The notes below the pieces were generated by a model. That model saw only the letters and a program-made list of their open reading frames with translations, did no database searches and had not been told where the DNA came from. From NCBI RefSeq assembly GCF_900107675.1, contig NZ_FNRI01000004.1, positions 124,001 to 188,000 of the forward strand: 64,000 nt of DNA, given 5' to 3'. Shown here piece by piece: positions 16,047-24,287 of this stretch. The stretch is from Alistipes timonensis JC136. Its GTDB lineage: Bacteria; Bacteroidota; Bacteroidia; Bacteroidales; Rikenellaceae. A program made the position numbers and the translations under genes. Numbering within the stretch: position 1 is the stretch's first letter; each line of letters opens with the position of its first letter.

Positions 16047-17005
16047 CCTATCCGTGGGGTGATGAGCGGCGGTTCAACTCCTATGCGGGGTATTTCCGCC
16101 GGATGTTCGGCGGCCGGGTCCAGAAACTCTCGGTCGATGCGGGTTTTACCTGTCCCAACCGCGACGGAACCATTGGAAAAGGAGGGTGTACGTTCTGTGA
16201 CAACGGGGCGTTTACACCCTCTTACTGCACCCCTGCGAAAAGCGTCCGGCAGCAGATCGACGAGGGCATCGAGTTTCACCGAAACCGTTACCGCACGGCA
16301 CGCCGATACCTGGTCTATTTCCAGTCGTTTTCCAACACCTATGCCCCGCTGGAGCGTCTGAAAGAGCTGTACGGCGAGGCGCTGGCGCATCCCGAAGTGG
16401 CGGGCATCGTCGTCGGCACGCGCCCCGACTGCGTGGACGAGGAGAAACTCGACTGGTTTGCCGAACTGGCCCGCGACCGCTATGTGGCCCTCGAATACGG
16501 CATCGAATCGACTTACGACGCCTCGCTGCGGGCCGTCAACCGCGGTCACGATTTCGCCTGCGCCCGCCGGGCTGTGGAGATGACCGCCGAGCGGGGGCTG
16601 CCCGTCGGGGCGCACTTTATCCTGGGGCTTCCGGGCGAGACGGACGAGATGCTGCTGGCCCAGACGGAGCGGATCAACGCCCTGCCGCTCACGACCGTGA
16701 AGTTCCACCAACTGCAGGTTTTCCGCTCGACGCCGATGGCCGCCGAGTACGACGCCGACCCCGGGCGTTTCCGCTTCTGGGAGCCCGGCGAGTACATCGA
16801 CCTGTTCATCGAGATACTCCGCCGCCTGCGTCCGGACCTGGTCGTCGAACGCTTCGCTTCGGAGGCTCCGCCGCGCTACCATTACGGCCGTAACTGGGGG
16901 CTGATACGCAACGAGCAGCTGCTCGCCCGGCTCGAGAAAAGATTGGAGGAACGCAATGCATATCAAGGCGAATTTTTTACTATCTTCGCCGAAAATAATT
17001 CTTAA
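16043..17005 (+). CDS. TIGR01212 family radical SAM protein (YhcC-like)
   Basis: A 320-residue radical SAM enzyme. The cluster-binding cysteines are C37, C49 and C52 (CPNRDGTIGKGGCTFCDNG), the spacing seen in YhcC and TIGR01212 proteins rather than the classic CX3CX2C. Further family blocks are YFQSFSNTYAPLERLK, IVVGTRPDCVDEEKL, EYGIESTYDASL and HFILGLPGETDEML. The reaction in bacteria is not known; relatives are archaeal and eukaryotic Elp3-like enzymes. It is cytoplasmic and its start overlaps the nuclease stop. Confidence 0.94.
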   Translation: MTYPWGDERRFNSYAGYFRRMFGGRVQKLSVDAGFTCPNRDGTIGKGGCTFCDNGAFTPSYCTPAKSVRQQIDEGIEFHRNRYRTARRYLVYFQSFSNTYAPLERLKELYGEALAHPEVAGIVVGTRPDCVDEEKLDWFAELARDRYVALEYGIESTYDASLRAVNRGHDFACARRAVEMTAERGLPVGAHFILGLPGETDEMLLAQTERINALPLTTVKFHQLQVFRSTPMAAEYDADPGRFRFWEPGEYIDLFIEILRRLRPDLVVERFASEAPPRYHYGRNWGLIRNEQLLARLEKRLEERNAYQGEFFTIFAENNS

Positions 17006-17020
17006 TAAAAATCCGTCGCT

Positions 17021-17914
17021 ATGAAATCCATTTCTCCGGATATCGTGCTGAAGCCCGTCAAGGAGTATATCCTGATGGCTGTCGGCATGTTGATGTATTC
17101 TTTCGGCTGGATTGGCTGTATCCTTCCGGCGGGCGGTGTCGGCGGCGGTGCGGCAGGTCTGTCGCTCGTGCTGTGCAACGCCCTTTCGACGGTGGGGATC
17201 AACCTGCAGATCGGTACGATGGTCTTCATCATCAATGCCGCCCTGCTGCTCGTCGCCGGGTTTATCGTGGGGTGGAATTTCGGTGTCAAAACCATCTATT
17301 GCGTGGTGGTCATCTCCCTGGGCATGAACTTCTGGCAGGAGGTGCTTCCCGAGGGCAATTTCCTCGGGGTCGACAACCTGCTGGCGATCGTCATGGGCGG
17401 CATCCTGGCCGGCGCGGGCATCGCGCTCTGCTTCTCGCAGGGCGGTTCGACGGGCGGCACGGACATCGTGGCCATGATTATCAACAAGTACCGCACGGTC
17501 AGCTACGGCAAGATACTCATCTACTCCGACTTCGTCATCATCGCTTCGGCCCTGCTGGTGGGCATGGGCATCAGCGCCGTGATCTACGGCTACGTGATGA
17601 CGGCTGTCGTGGGCTATACGGTCGATATGATCATGGCCGGGAGCCAGCAGTCGAGCCAGGTCTTCATCGTCACGCACGACTACGAGAAGATGGCCCAGGC
17701 GATCGTCGACAATGTTCACCGCGGGGTCACGCTCATCGACTCGCAGGGATGGTATTCGAAGAAGGGGTCCAAGATCGTCATGGTGGTCTGCCGCAAGCGC
17801 GAGACCTCGATGATCCTCAAATTCGTCAAAACCATCGACCCCGAAGCCTTCATGACCGTCGGCTCGGTCATGGGCGTCTACGGCAAGGGATTCCAGGCAA
17901 TCGGCAAGGGCTGA
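17021..17914 (+). CDS. YitT family membrane protein (DUF161/DUF2179)
   Basis: A 297-residue inner-membrane protein. About five to six transmembrane helices occupy residues 10-200 (IGCILPAGGVGGGAAGLSLV, INAALLLVAGFIVGW, AIVMGGILAGAGIAL, FVIIASALLVGMGI). A soluble DUF2179 domain follows at ~215-297 (THDYEKMAQAIVDNVHRGVT, VVCRKRETSMI). These proteins are thought to be transporters of unknown substrate. A TATCTTCG box at 16983-16990, inside the end of the preceding gene, may give an extra promoter. Its TGA overlaps the priA ATG by 1 bp. Confidence 0.92.
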   Translation: MKSISPDIVLKPVKEYILMAVGMLMYSFGWIGCILPAGGVGGGAAGLSLVLCNALSTVGINLQIGTMVFIINAALLLVAGFIVGWNFGVKTIYCVVVISLGMNFWQEVLPEGNFLGVDNLLAIVMGGILAGAGIALCFSQGGSTGGTDIVAMIINKYRTVSYGKILIYSDFVIIASALLVGMGISAVIYGYVMTAVVGYTVDMIMAGSQQSSQVFIVTHDYEKMAQAIVDNVHRGVTLIDSQGWYSKKGSKIVMVVCRKRETSMILKFVKTIDPEAFMTVGSVMGVYGKGFQAIGKG

Positions 17915-20172
17915 TGCTCCGTTATGCCGACATAGTCCTTCCGTTGGCGCAGCCGGCCTATACGTTCGCCGTGCCCGAGGGGGCGGCGGTCGCGGCCGGG
18001 CAGGCCGTGGCGGTGCAGTTCGGCCCCCGCAAATTCTATACGGGCATCGTGTGGCGGGTCCACGACCGGAAGCCCGATTTCAAACGGATCAAATCCATCC
18101 ACCGCGTTCTTTACGACGCACCCCTGCTCTCGGCGCAGCAAATGTCGCTCTGGGAGTGGGTCGCCTCGTACTACATGTGTTCGGTGGGCGAGGTGATGCG
18201 CGTGGCGCTGCCGTCGCTGATGAAGCCTTCGGGCGACACGGAGGAGGAGTTTTCCGATGACGAGTTCCGGCCCCGGACGGAGTGTTATGTTGCATTGTCC
18301 CGGGAACTTCACGATGAAACGGCGTTCCACGAGGCGTGCGAGAAGCTCGAGCGGCGCGCTCCGAAACAGTACGAAGCGCTGCTGGAGCTGGCTGCGGCCG
18401 GCGACGAGACGCGCATCTCGACGGGCGAGGTGGCCCGCCGTCTGCTCCGGGCCGATTACGCCGTGCTGCACGCTTTGGAACGTAAGAAATTGATCGTCTG
18501 CACCGAGCGCGAACGCACCGTCGAGCGCGGCGGCTCGGCATTCCGGCTGCCGGAGCTCACCGCCCACCAGCAGGCGGCGCTCGATGCGCTGCGCGGGGAA
18601 TTTGCCGCCGGGAAAACCACGGCCCTGTTGCAGGGAATCACCGGCTCGGGCAAAACCGAAATCTACATCCACCTGATCGCCGAGGTGCTGGCACGCGGCG
18701 GCGACGTGTTGCTGCTGGTTCCCGAGATCGCCCTCACGGCCCAGCTCATCGCGCGCATGGAGCGCATCTTCGGCAGCCGTGTCACACCCTACCATTCGAA
18801 GCTCACCAACCGCCGCCGCACGGAGACCTACCTGCGGCTGAACCGCTCCGAGGGGGGCGAGTTCGTCGTCGGGGTCCGCTCGTCGATCTTCCTGCCGCTG
18901 AAACGGCTGCAGCTCATCATTGTCGACGAGGAGCACGACGCCAGCTACAAGCAGACCGAGCCTGCGCCGCGCTACAACGCCCGCGACTGCGCCGTGGTGA
19001 TGGCCCGCCTCGTGGGGGGCCGCACGCTGCTGGGCAGCGCCACGCCGTCGCTCGAAACGTGGCTCAACGCCGCGTCGGGCAAGTATGGTAGGGCGGAACT
19101 CTCGGAGCGTTACGGCGATGCCCGGCCGCCCGAGATCCTCGTTTCCGACACCCTGCGGGCCGCCAAGCGCGGCGAGCGCAAGGCCCATTTCAACAAACTC
19201 CTGCTGGACAAGATCGGCGAGGCCCTCGACCGGGGCGAGCAGGTGATGCTGTTCCAGAACCGCCGCGGCTTCTCGCCCTATGTCGAGTGCACCGAGTGCG
19301 GCTGGACAGCCCGCTGTCCCCATTGCAACGTCACGCTGACCTACCACAAGAGCGGGCGGAAACTCGTCTGCCACTATTGCGGCTACACGGCTGAGGTCCC
19401 GGCGAAATGCCCTTCGTGCAAGGTTACGGACGTGATTCCGATGGGCTTCGGCACCGAGAAAGTCGAAGAAGAAATTGCCAAAATCTTCCCCGAAGCGCGT
19501 ATCGCGCGGTTGGACCGCGACAGCGTGACCTCCGAAAAGGCTTTCAACGCCATCATCGCCGACTTCGAAGCCCGCAAAACCGATATTCTGGTCGGCACGC
19601 AGATGATTACCAAGGGATTCGATTTCGGGGGCGTCTCGCTGGTGGGCATCCTCAATGCCGACAACCTGGTGAACAACCCCGATTTCCGGGCCGCCGAACG
19701 GGCCTTCCAGCTGATGATGCAGGTGGCGGGACGTGCCGGCCGCCGCGCCGAAGGGGGCGAGGTGGTGATTCAGACCTCCGAGCCGGGGCATCCCGTCATC
19801 CGGCAGGTCGTGGCGGGCGATTTCGGGGCGATGGCCCGCGCCCAGCTCGCCGAACGCGAAGCCTTCTTCTATCCGCCCTATGCGCGGCTCACGTCGCTCA
19901 CGCTGCGCCACCGCGATCCCGTGGTGCTGCGTCAGGGGATCATGGAGCTGGCCGCACGCCTGCGGGTCCGCTTCGGACGCCGTGTGCTGGGGCCCATGAC
20001 TCCGCCCGTCGACCGCATCCGCGGCGAATACCTCGCGGGGCTGCTCCTGAAGATCGAGAGCGGCGCCTCGTCGGCCCGGGCCCGCGAACTGCTTGCCGCA
20101 GAGCTGAAAACTTTCTCCGAAAACCCGGCTTTCAAAGCCGTCACCGTCGTCGTCAATGTCGATCCTCAGTGA
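17914..20172 (+). CDS. priA: Primosomal protein N' (replication restart helicase PriA)
   Basis: A 752-residue superfamily 2 helicase; the start is the ATG at 17914 that overlaps the yitT stop (TGATG), and the frame open further upstream is yitT in another frame. The N-terminal fork-binding domain spans ~1-200. Walker A is GSGKTE (Lys247), Walker B DEEHD, and a LLGSATPSLETW block follows. Two zinc knuckles start at Cys459 (CTECGWTARCPHC, CHYCGY, CPSC). PriA reloads DnaB at stalled forks; dnaB lies just downstream. The end overlaps comF by 17 bp. Confidence 0.97.
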   Translation: MLRYADIVLPLAQPAYTFAVPEGAAVAAGQAVAVQFGPRKFYTGIVWRVHDRKPDFKRIKSIHRVLYDAPLLSAQQMSLWEWVASYYMCSVGEVMRVALPSLMKPSGDTEEEFSDDEFRPRTECYVALSRELHDETAFHEACEKLERRAPKQYEALLELAAAGDETRISTGEVARRLLRADYAVLHALERKKLIVCTERERTVERGGSAFRLPELTAHQQAALDALRGEFAAGKTTALLQGITGSGKTEIYIHLIAEVLARGGDVLLLVPEIALTAQLIARMERIFGSRVTPYHSKLTNRRRTETYLRLNRSEGGEFVVGVRSSIFLPLKRLQLIIVDEEHDASYKQTEPAPRYNARDCAVVMARLVGGRTLLGSATPSLETWLNAASGKYGRAELSERYGDARPPEILVSDTLRAAKRGERKAHFNKLLLDKIGEALDRGEQVMLFQNRRGFSPYVECTECGWTARCPHCNVTLTYHKSGRKLVCHYCGYTAEVPAKCPSCKVTDVIPMGFGTEKVEEEIAKIFPEARIARLDRDSVTSEKAFNAIIADFEARKTDILVGTQMITKGFDFGGVSLVGILNADNLVNNPDFRAAERAFQLMMQVAGRAGRRAEGGEVVIQTSEPGHPVIRQVVAGDFGAMARAQLAEREAFFYPPYARLTSLTLRHRDPVVLRQGIMELAARLRVRFGRRVLGPMTPPVDRIRGEYLAGLLLKIESGASSARARELLAAELKTFSENPAFKAVTVVVNVDPQ

Positions 20173-20878
20173 TTTCGTGCACGATATCGCGTCGCTGTTG
20201 TTCCCGGCCCGCTGTGCGGTCTGCGGCGAGCCGCTTGCGCGCGGTGAACGGACGGTCTGCACGTTCTGCCGCGCCACGGCGCCCCTGACCGGCTACTGGG
20301 ACGAAGCCGACAACCCTGTCGCCCGCAAATGCTGGGGGCTGGTGCCCGTCGAGCGGGCCTCGGGGTTCCTCTTCTTCGTCCATGCGAGCGGCTGGCGGCG
20401 GCTGATTCACGGCTTCAAATACCGCGGGGCGTGGCGCACGGCCCGGGAGATGGGCGCGTGGTACGGGCGGCACCTGAAACAGAGCGGGCTTTACGACGAT
20501 GTCGAGGTCGTGGTTCCGATGCCCCTGCATCCTTTCCGGCGGTGCCGGAGGGGTTACAACCAGTCGGAATACCTCGCCGAGGGAATCGCCTCGCAACTGG
20601 GCGTCGGGGTCGACCGCCGCAGTGTCCGCCGCAGGCGCAATACGCCCAGCCAGGCCCTCAAATCACGCCGCGACCGGGCCCGCAATGTCGAGGGAGCCTT
20701 TGCGGTCCGCCGTCCCGAGCGGCTCGCCGGGCGGCATGTGCTGCTGGTCGACGACGTGATGACCACGGGCAACACGCTCCTCGCCTGCGCCGCCGAAATT
20801 CTCCGCGCCGCACCCGGCTGCCGCGTCAGCATCGCCGCCTTCGCCGTCTCGCGTCACGAAATGGGCGTGAAGGAGTAA
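20156..20878 (+). CDS. comF: ComF family phosphoribosyltransferase-like protein
   Basis: A 240-residue protein starting inside the end of priA. The N terminus has a zinc-binding pair (C20, C23, C35, C38: CAVCGEP, CTFC), then IHGFKYRGAW, the RCRRGYNQSEYLAEGIA block and the PRPP-binding loop LLVDDVMTTGNT. ComF proteins take part in DNA uptake and in restart of replication together with PriA; the overlap with priA supports such a link. It is cytoplasmic. A hairpin follows 64 bp downstream. Confidence 0.93.
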   Translation: MSILSDFVHDIASLLFPARCAVCGEPLARGERTVCTFCRATAPLTGYWDEADNPVARKCWGLVPVERASGFLFFVHASGWRRLIHGFKYRGAWRTAREMGAWYGRHLKQSGLYDDVEVVVPMPLHPFRRCRRGYNQSEYLAEGIASQLGVGVDRRSVRRRRNTPSQALKSRRDRARNVEGAFAVRRPERLAGRHVLLVDDVMTTGNTLLACAAEILRAAPGCRVSIAAFAVSRHEMGVKE

Positions 20879-20942
20879 TTAAAAATGAAAAATTCTTTTT
20901 CAACAGGCCGTTTTCGGATGCAGCGGGAGTTGTTTGCGGATG

Positions 20943-20963
20943 AACCGTGTTATTAACACGGTT
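20943..20963 (+). terminator. Hairpin after comF (possible terminator)
   Basis: AACCGTGTT and AACACGGTT form a 9-bp stem with loop ATT, followed by TTTC. It stands between comF and the dnaB promoter and may end the priA-comF transcript. The T-tract is short. Confidence 0.55.
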
Positions 20964-20990
20964 TTCGACAATAACTTTGCCGCGGCCGTT

Positions 20991-21020
20991 TTGTTTTCTC
21001 CGGCCGAATCGCTACTTTTG
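20991..21020 (+). promoter_or_regulatory. Promoter of dnaB
   Basis: TTG (20991-20993, part of TTTTG), a 19-nt spacer and TACTTTTG (21013-21020) match the Bacteroidota consensus. The ATG of dnaB is 25 bp further. A second possible box, TAACTTTG, lies at 20972-20979. Confidence 0.75.
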
Positions 21021-21044
21021 AAGTCTGAAAGATTCCGATACCAA

Positions 21045-22601
21045 ATGGCGAAAGATTTTACCCCCTCCTCCCGCAACCGGGAGGCATTCGAAGCGATGAC
21101 CGACACCGTCGGCAACGTACCCCCGCAGGCGATCGAACTGGAGGAGGCTGTGCTCGGTGCGCTGATGCTCGAGAAAGACAGCATCATCTCCGTACAGGAG
21201 TACGTGACCCCCGAGGCGTTCTATACCGAGGAACACCGCCTGATCTACAAGGCGATCAACGAACTGTCGATGGAGCTCAAACCCATCGACCTCTATACCG
21301 TGACCGAGCGGCTGAAGGTCAAAAAGGAGCTTAAGAAAGTGGGCGGGGCCTCGTACCTCGCGCAGTTGACCCAGAAGGTCGGTTCGGCGGCCAACGTCGA
21401 GTTCCACGCCAAGATCATCGCCCAGAAATATGTCCAGCGCGAGCTGATCCGTTCGGCCACGGAAATCCAGAAACGTTCGTACGACGAGTCGACCGATGTC
21501 ACGGAGCTGATCGGCTATGCCGAGGGCGAGATTTTCAAAGTCGCCGAGGGGCACGTCAAGCGTTCGGTGCAGTCGTCGAAGGACATCCTGGCCCGTGCGC
21601 TGATGCAGATCGAGGAGGCGTCGAAGAACACCAGCGCTTTCAGCGGCGTGCCGTCGGGCTTCATGGCCCTGGACCGCGTGACGCTGGGCTGGCAGTTGTC
21701 CGACCTCATCATCGTCGCCGCGCGCCCCTCGATGGGTAAGACGGCCTTCGTGCTCTCGATGGCCCGCAACATGGCCGTCGACCATGAGCAGGGCGTGGCC
21801 TTCTTCTCGCTCGAAATGTCCTCCGTGCAGCTGATGATGCGTCTGATCATCGCCGAGACGGGACTTTCGGGCAATGATGTCAAATCGGGCCGCCTGACGC
21901 CCGAGCAGTGGCGCCACCTCGAGTCGGCGACCAAGCCGCTGGGTTCGGCGCCGTTGTTCATCGACGACACCCCGGCCCTTTCGGTCTTCGAGTTCCGCTC
22001 GAAAGCCCGCCGTCTGAAGATACACAGCGATATCAAGATCATCATTATCGACTACCTCCAGCTGATGACCGGCAACCAGGATACGAAGGGCAACCGCGAG
22101 CAGGAGGTGGCCTTCATTTCGCGTACCCTGAAAGCGATCGCCAAGGAGCTGAACGTGCCGGTGATCGCCCTTTCGCAGCTGAGCCGTGCCACGGAGATGC
22201 GCGGCGGCTCGAAGCGTCCCCAGCTCTCGGACCTCCGCGAGTCGGGCGCCATCGAGCAGGACGCCGACATCGTGGCCTTCATCCACCGTCCGGAATACTA
22301 CGGACTGACGACGACCGAGGATGGTATGCCCACGGCGGGTATGGCCGAGATCATCCTTGCCAAGCACCGTAACGGCGCCGTGTGCGACGTGCCGCTGCGC
22401 TTCATCAAGGAGCAGGCGCGGTTCGCCGATATGGACGACGTGATGCTGCCGCCCGCGCAGGCTTCGGACAGCCAGCAGGCCTACGACGACTATGCCAGCG
22501 GGTCGAACGGCCAGCCGGCGGTGTCGGGACTGGGGGCCGCGATGGGCGGCGAGTTCGACGTGAACCGCTCGGTGAACCTCAACGACGAAGCGCCCTTCTG
22601 A
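21045..22601 (+). CDS. dnaB: Replicative DNA helicase
   Basis: A 518-residue hexameric helicase. I choose the ATG at 21045, after the promoter; the frame is open further upstream but across the promoter. The N-terminal DnaB domain starts at about residue 25 (PPQAIELEEAVLGALMLE). The RecA-like core has Walker A ARPSMGKTAF (Lys232), the FFSLEMSS block, IIIDYLQLM (Walker B) and ALSQLSRATE, with DLRESGAIEQDAD further on. It unwinds DNA at the fork and recruits primase. The C terminus ends in an acidic, flexible tail. yifB follows after 2 bp. Confidence 0.98.
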   Translation: MAKDFTPSSRNREAFEAMTDTVGNVPPQAIELEEAVLGALMLEKDSIISVQEYVTPEAFYTEEHRLIYKAINELSMELKPIDLYTVTERLKVKKELKKVGGASYLAQLTQKVGSAANVEFHAKIIAQKYVQRELIRSATEIQKRSYDESTDVTELIGYAEGEIFKVAEGHVKRSVQSSKDILARALMQIEEASKNTSAFSGVPSGFMALDRVTLGWQLSDLIIVAARPSMGKTAFVLSMARNMAVDHEQGVAFFSLEMSSVQLMMRLIIAETGLSGNDVKSGRLTPEQWRHLESATKPLGSAPLFIDDTPALSVFEFRSKARRLKIHSDIKIIIIDYLQLMTGNQDTKGNREQEVAFISRTLKAIAKELNVPVIALSQLSRATEMRGGSKRPQLSDLRESGAIEQDADIVAFIHRPEYYGLTTTEDGMPTAGMAEIILAKHRNGAVCDVPLRFIKEQARFADMDDVMLPPAQASDSQQAYDDYASGSNGQPAVSGLGAAMGGEFDVNRSVNLNDEAPF

Positions 22602-22603
22602 CC

Positions 22604-24139
22604 ATGTTCGTTCGCACTTATGCAGGCGCACTTGTCGGGATCGACGCCGTGGCGGTGACCGTCGAGGTCAACATCACGGGCGGCGGTCTGGGGCTGTACC
22701 TCGTGGGACTGCCGGACAACGCCGTGAAGGAGAGCGAACAGCGTATCCGTGCGGCGTTCGAGAACTCCGGGGAGCGGATGTCGGGCAGGAAAGTGGTTGT
22801 CAACCTGGCTCCCGCCGATCTCCGCAAGGAGGGCTCGGGCTTCGACCTGCCGATCGCCGTGGGGATTCTCGCAGCGATGGGCCGCATCGACGCCGAGGCG
22901 GTCGCCGACACGATGTTCGTCGGCGAACTGTCGCTCGACGGATCGGTCAAACCCGTGCGGGGCGTGCTGCCTCTGGCGGTCCGGGCGCGTTCGGAAGGAC
23001 TGCGGCGGCTGGTGCTGCCGGCCGGGAACGCTGCCGAGGCGGCGGTCGTGGAGGGGATCGATGTGATCGGTGTCACGACGCTCCGGGAGGTTGTCGCCTG
23101 CCTGAACGGCGAGGCGGAGATTGTTCCGGCAAAGCCGGCCGACGGCGAACCGTTCGATGCGGAGACGTTGCGGTATGCCGAGGATTTCGCCGACGTGAAG
23201 GGTCAGGCGCATGTGAAACGGGCGTTGGAGATCGCTGCGGCGGGCGGCCACAACGTCATCATGATCGGTTCTCCGGGCTCGGGCAAGACGATGCTCGCGC
23301 GGCGTCTGCCGACCATCCTGCCGCCGCTGACGCGCGGGGAGGCGTTGGAGACGACCAAAATACACTCCGTGGCGGGCGGCATGACGGGCGGACTGATGAC
23401 CCGGCGGCCGTTCCGGGCTCCGCACCACCTCGCCTCGCAGGTCGCCGTGATCGGCGGCGGGCAGTCGCCCCGTCCGGGCGAGGTGTCGCTGGCCCACAAC
23501 GGGGTGCTGTTCCTCGATGAACTGCCCGAATTCGGGCGCAGCGTGCTCGAAGTGCTGCGGCAGCCGTTGGAAGAGAAGCGGGTGGTGGTTTCGCGGGCCA
23601 AATACAGCGTCGAATATCCGGCCAACTTCACGCTCGTGGCGGCGATGAACCCGTGTCCGTGCGGCTACTACAACCATCCGACGAAGGAGTGCACCTGCTC
23701 GCCGGGATCGGTGCACCGTTATATGAGCCGCATTTCGGGTCCGCTGATGGACCGTATCGACCTGCATGTCGAGGTGACACCCGTGGCTCCGCAGGAGCTT
23801 TCGGCGACGGCTCCGGGCGAGCCGAGCGCGGTGATCCGGGAACGGGTCGTCCGGGCGCGGGAGGTGCAGGCGGCGCGTTTCCGGGATGCGGCGGGCGTGT
23901 ATGCCAACTCGATGATGAACAGCGCGATGCTGCGCGAATACTGCCGCCTCGACACGGCTTCGGCGGCCCTGCTGGAGCGGGCCATGGAGCGGCTGTCGCT
24001 CTCGGCGCGGGCTTACGACCGCATCCTGAAGGTGGCGCGCACGATCGCCGACCTGGCGGGACGCGCCGGCATCGTTCAGGCGGACATCGCCGAGGCGATC
24101 AACTACCGGTCGCTGGACCGGGGCAACTGGGGCAGGTAG
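22604..24139 (+). CDS. YifB/ComM family AAA+ ATPase (Mg-chelatase-like)
   Basis: A 511-residue protein; the start is the ATG at 22604, 2 bp after dnaB. The N-terminal ~185 residues form a Lon-protease-like (ChlI) fold (DLRKEGSGFDLPIA, GELSLDGSVKPVRGVLP). The AAA+ module has Walker A GSPGSGKTML (Lys228), FLDELPEF as Walker B, AAMNPCPCGYY and the C-terminal Mg_chelatase domain with SARAYDRILKVARTIADL. ComM of Vibrio is a branch-migration helicase used in natural transformation. The placement after dnaB and near priA-comF fits a DNA-processing role. Confidence 0.93.
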   Translation: MFVRTYAGALVGIDAVAVTVEVNITGGGLGLYLVGLPDNAVKESEQRIRAAFENSGERMSGRKVVVNLAPADLRKEGSGFDLPIAVGILAAMGRIDAEAVADTMFVGELSLDGSVKPVRGVLPLAVRARSEGLRRLVLPAGNAAEAAVVEGIDVIGVTTLREVVACLNGEAEIVPAKPADGEPFDAETLRYAEDFADVKGQAHVKRALEIAAAGGHNVIMIGSPGSGKTMLARRLPTILPPLTRGEALETTKIHSVAGGMTGGLMTRRPFRAPHHLASQVAVIGGGQSPRPGEVSLAHNGVLFLDELPEFGRSVLEVLRQPLEEKRVVVSRAKYSVEYPANFTLVAAMNPCPCGYYNHPTKECTCSPGSVHRYMSRISGPLMDRIDLHVEVTPVAPQELSATAPGEPSAVIRERVVRAREVQAARFRDAAGVYANSMMNSAMLREYCRLDTASAALLERAMERLSLSARAYDRILKVARTIADLAGRAGIVQADIAEAINYRSLDRGNWGR

Positions 24140-24167
24140 CGGTTTTGTGGTGTTATTCCGGTCGCAT

Positions 24168-24246
24168 GCGATAAGCCCCTCCCGAGGGAGGGGTTTGGGG
24201 TGGGGTCAGGCTTGTAAACACGGCCAAAGGCCGTGAATAAGAACCG
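24168..24246 (+). repeat. Structured intergenic repeat, family A, copy 1
   Basis: A 79-bp element between yifB and murG. Stem 1 is CCCCTCCC (24176-24183) with GGGAGGGG (24186-24193), tip CCGAGG. Then comes a G-rich strand with GGGTCAGGCTTG, then stem 2, CGGCC-AAA-GGCCG (24221-24233). Copies 2 and 3 lie at 29430-29508 and 63386-63464 (minus). Stem 2 ends 54 bp before the murG ATG. No promoter box is evident between element and gene. Confidence 0.8.
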
Positions 24247-24287
24247 TGAATAGCAATGGAACGATAGAATAAAATAAATATACGATT

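Noticed and set aside
17173..17913. An N-terminal extension of priA by about 245 codons
   Set aside because: This region encodes YitT in another frame; PriA has normal length from the ATG at 17914.
20940..20966. A DnaA-box-like or origin-like site (TGTTATTAACA) before dnaB
   Set aside because: It does not match TTATCCACA well, is a single site without AT-rich repeats, and is explained as a hairpin after comF.
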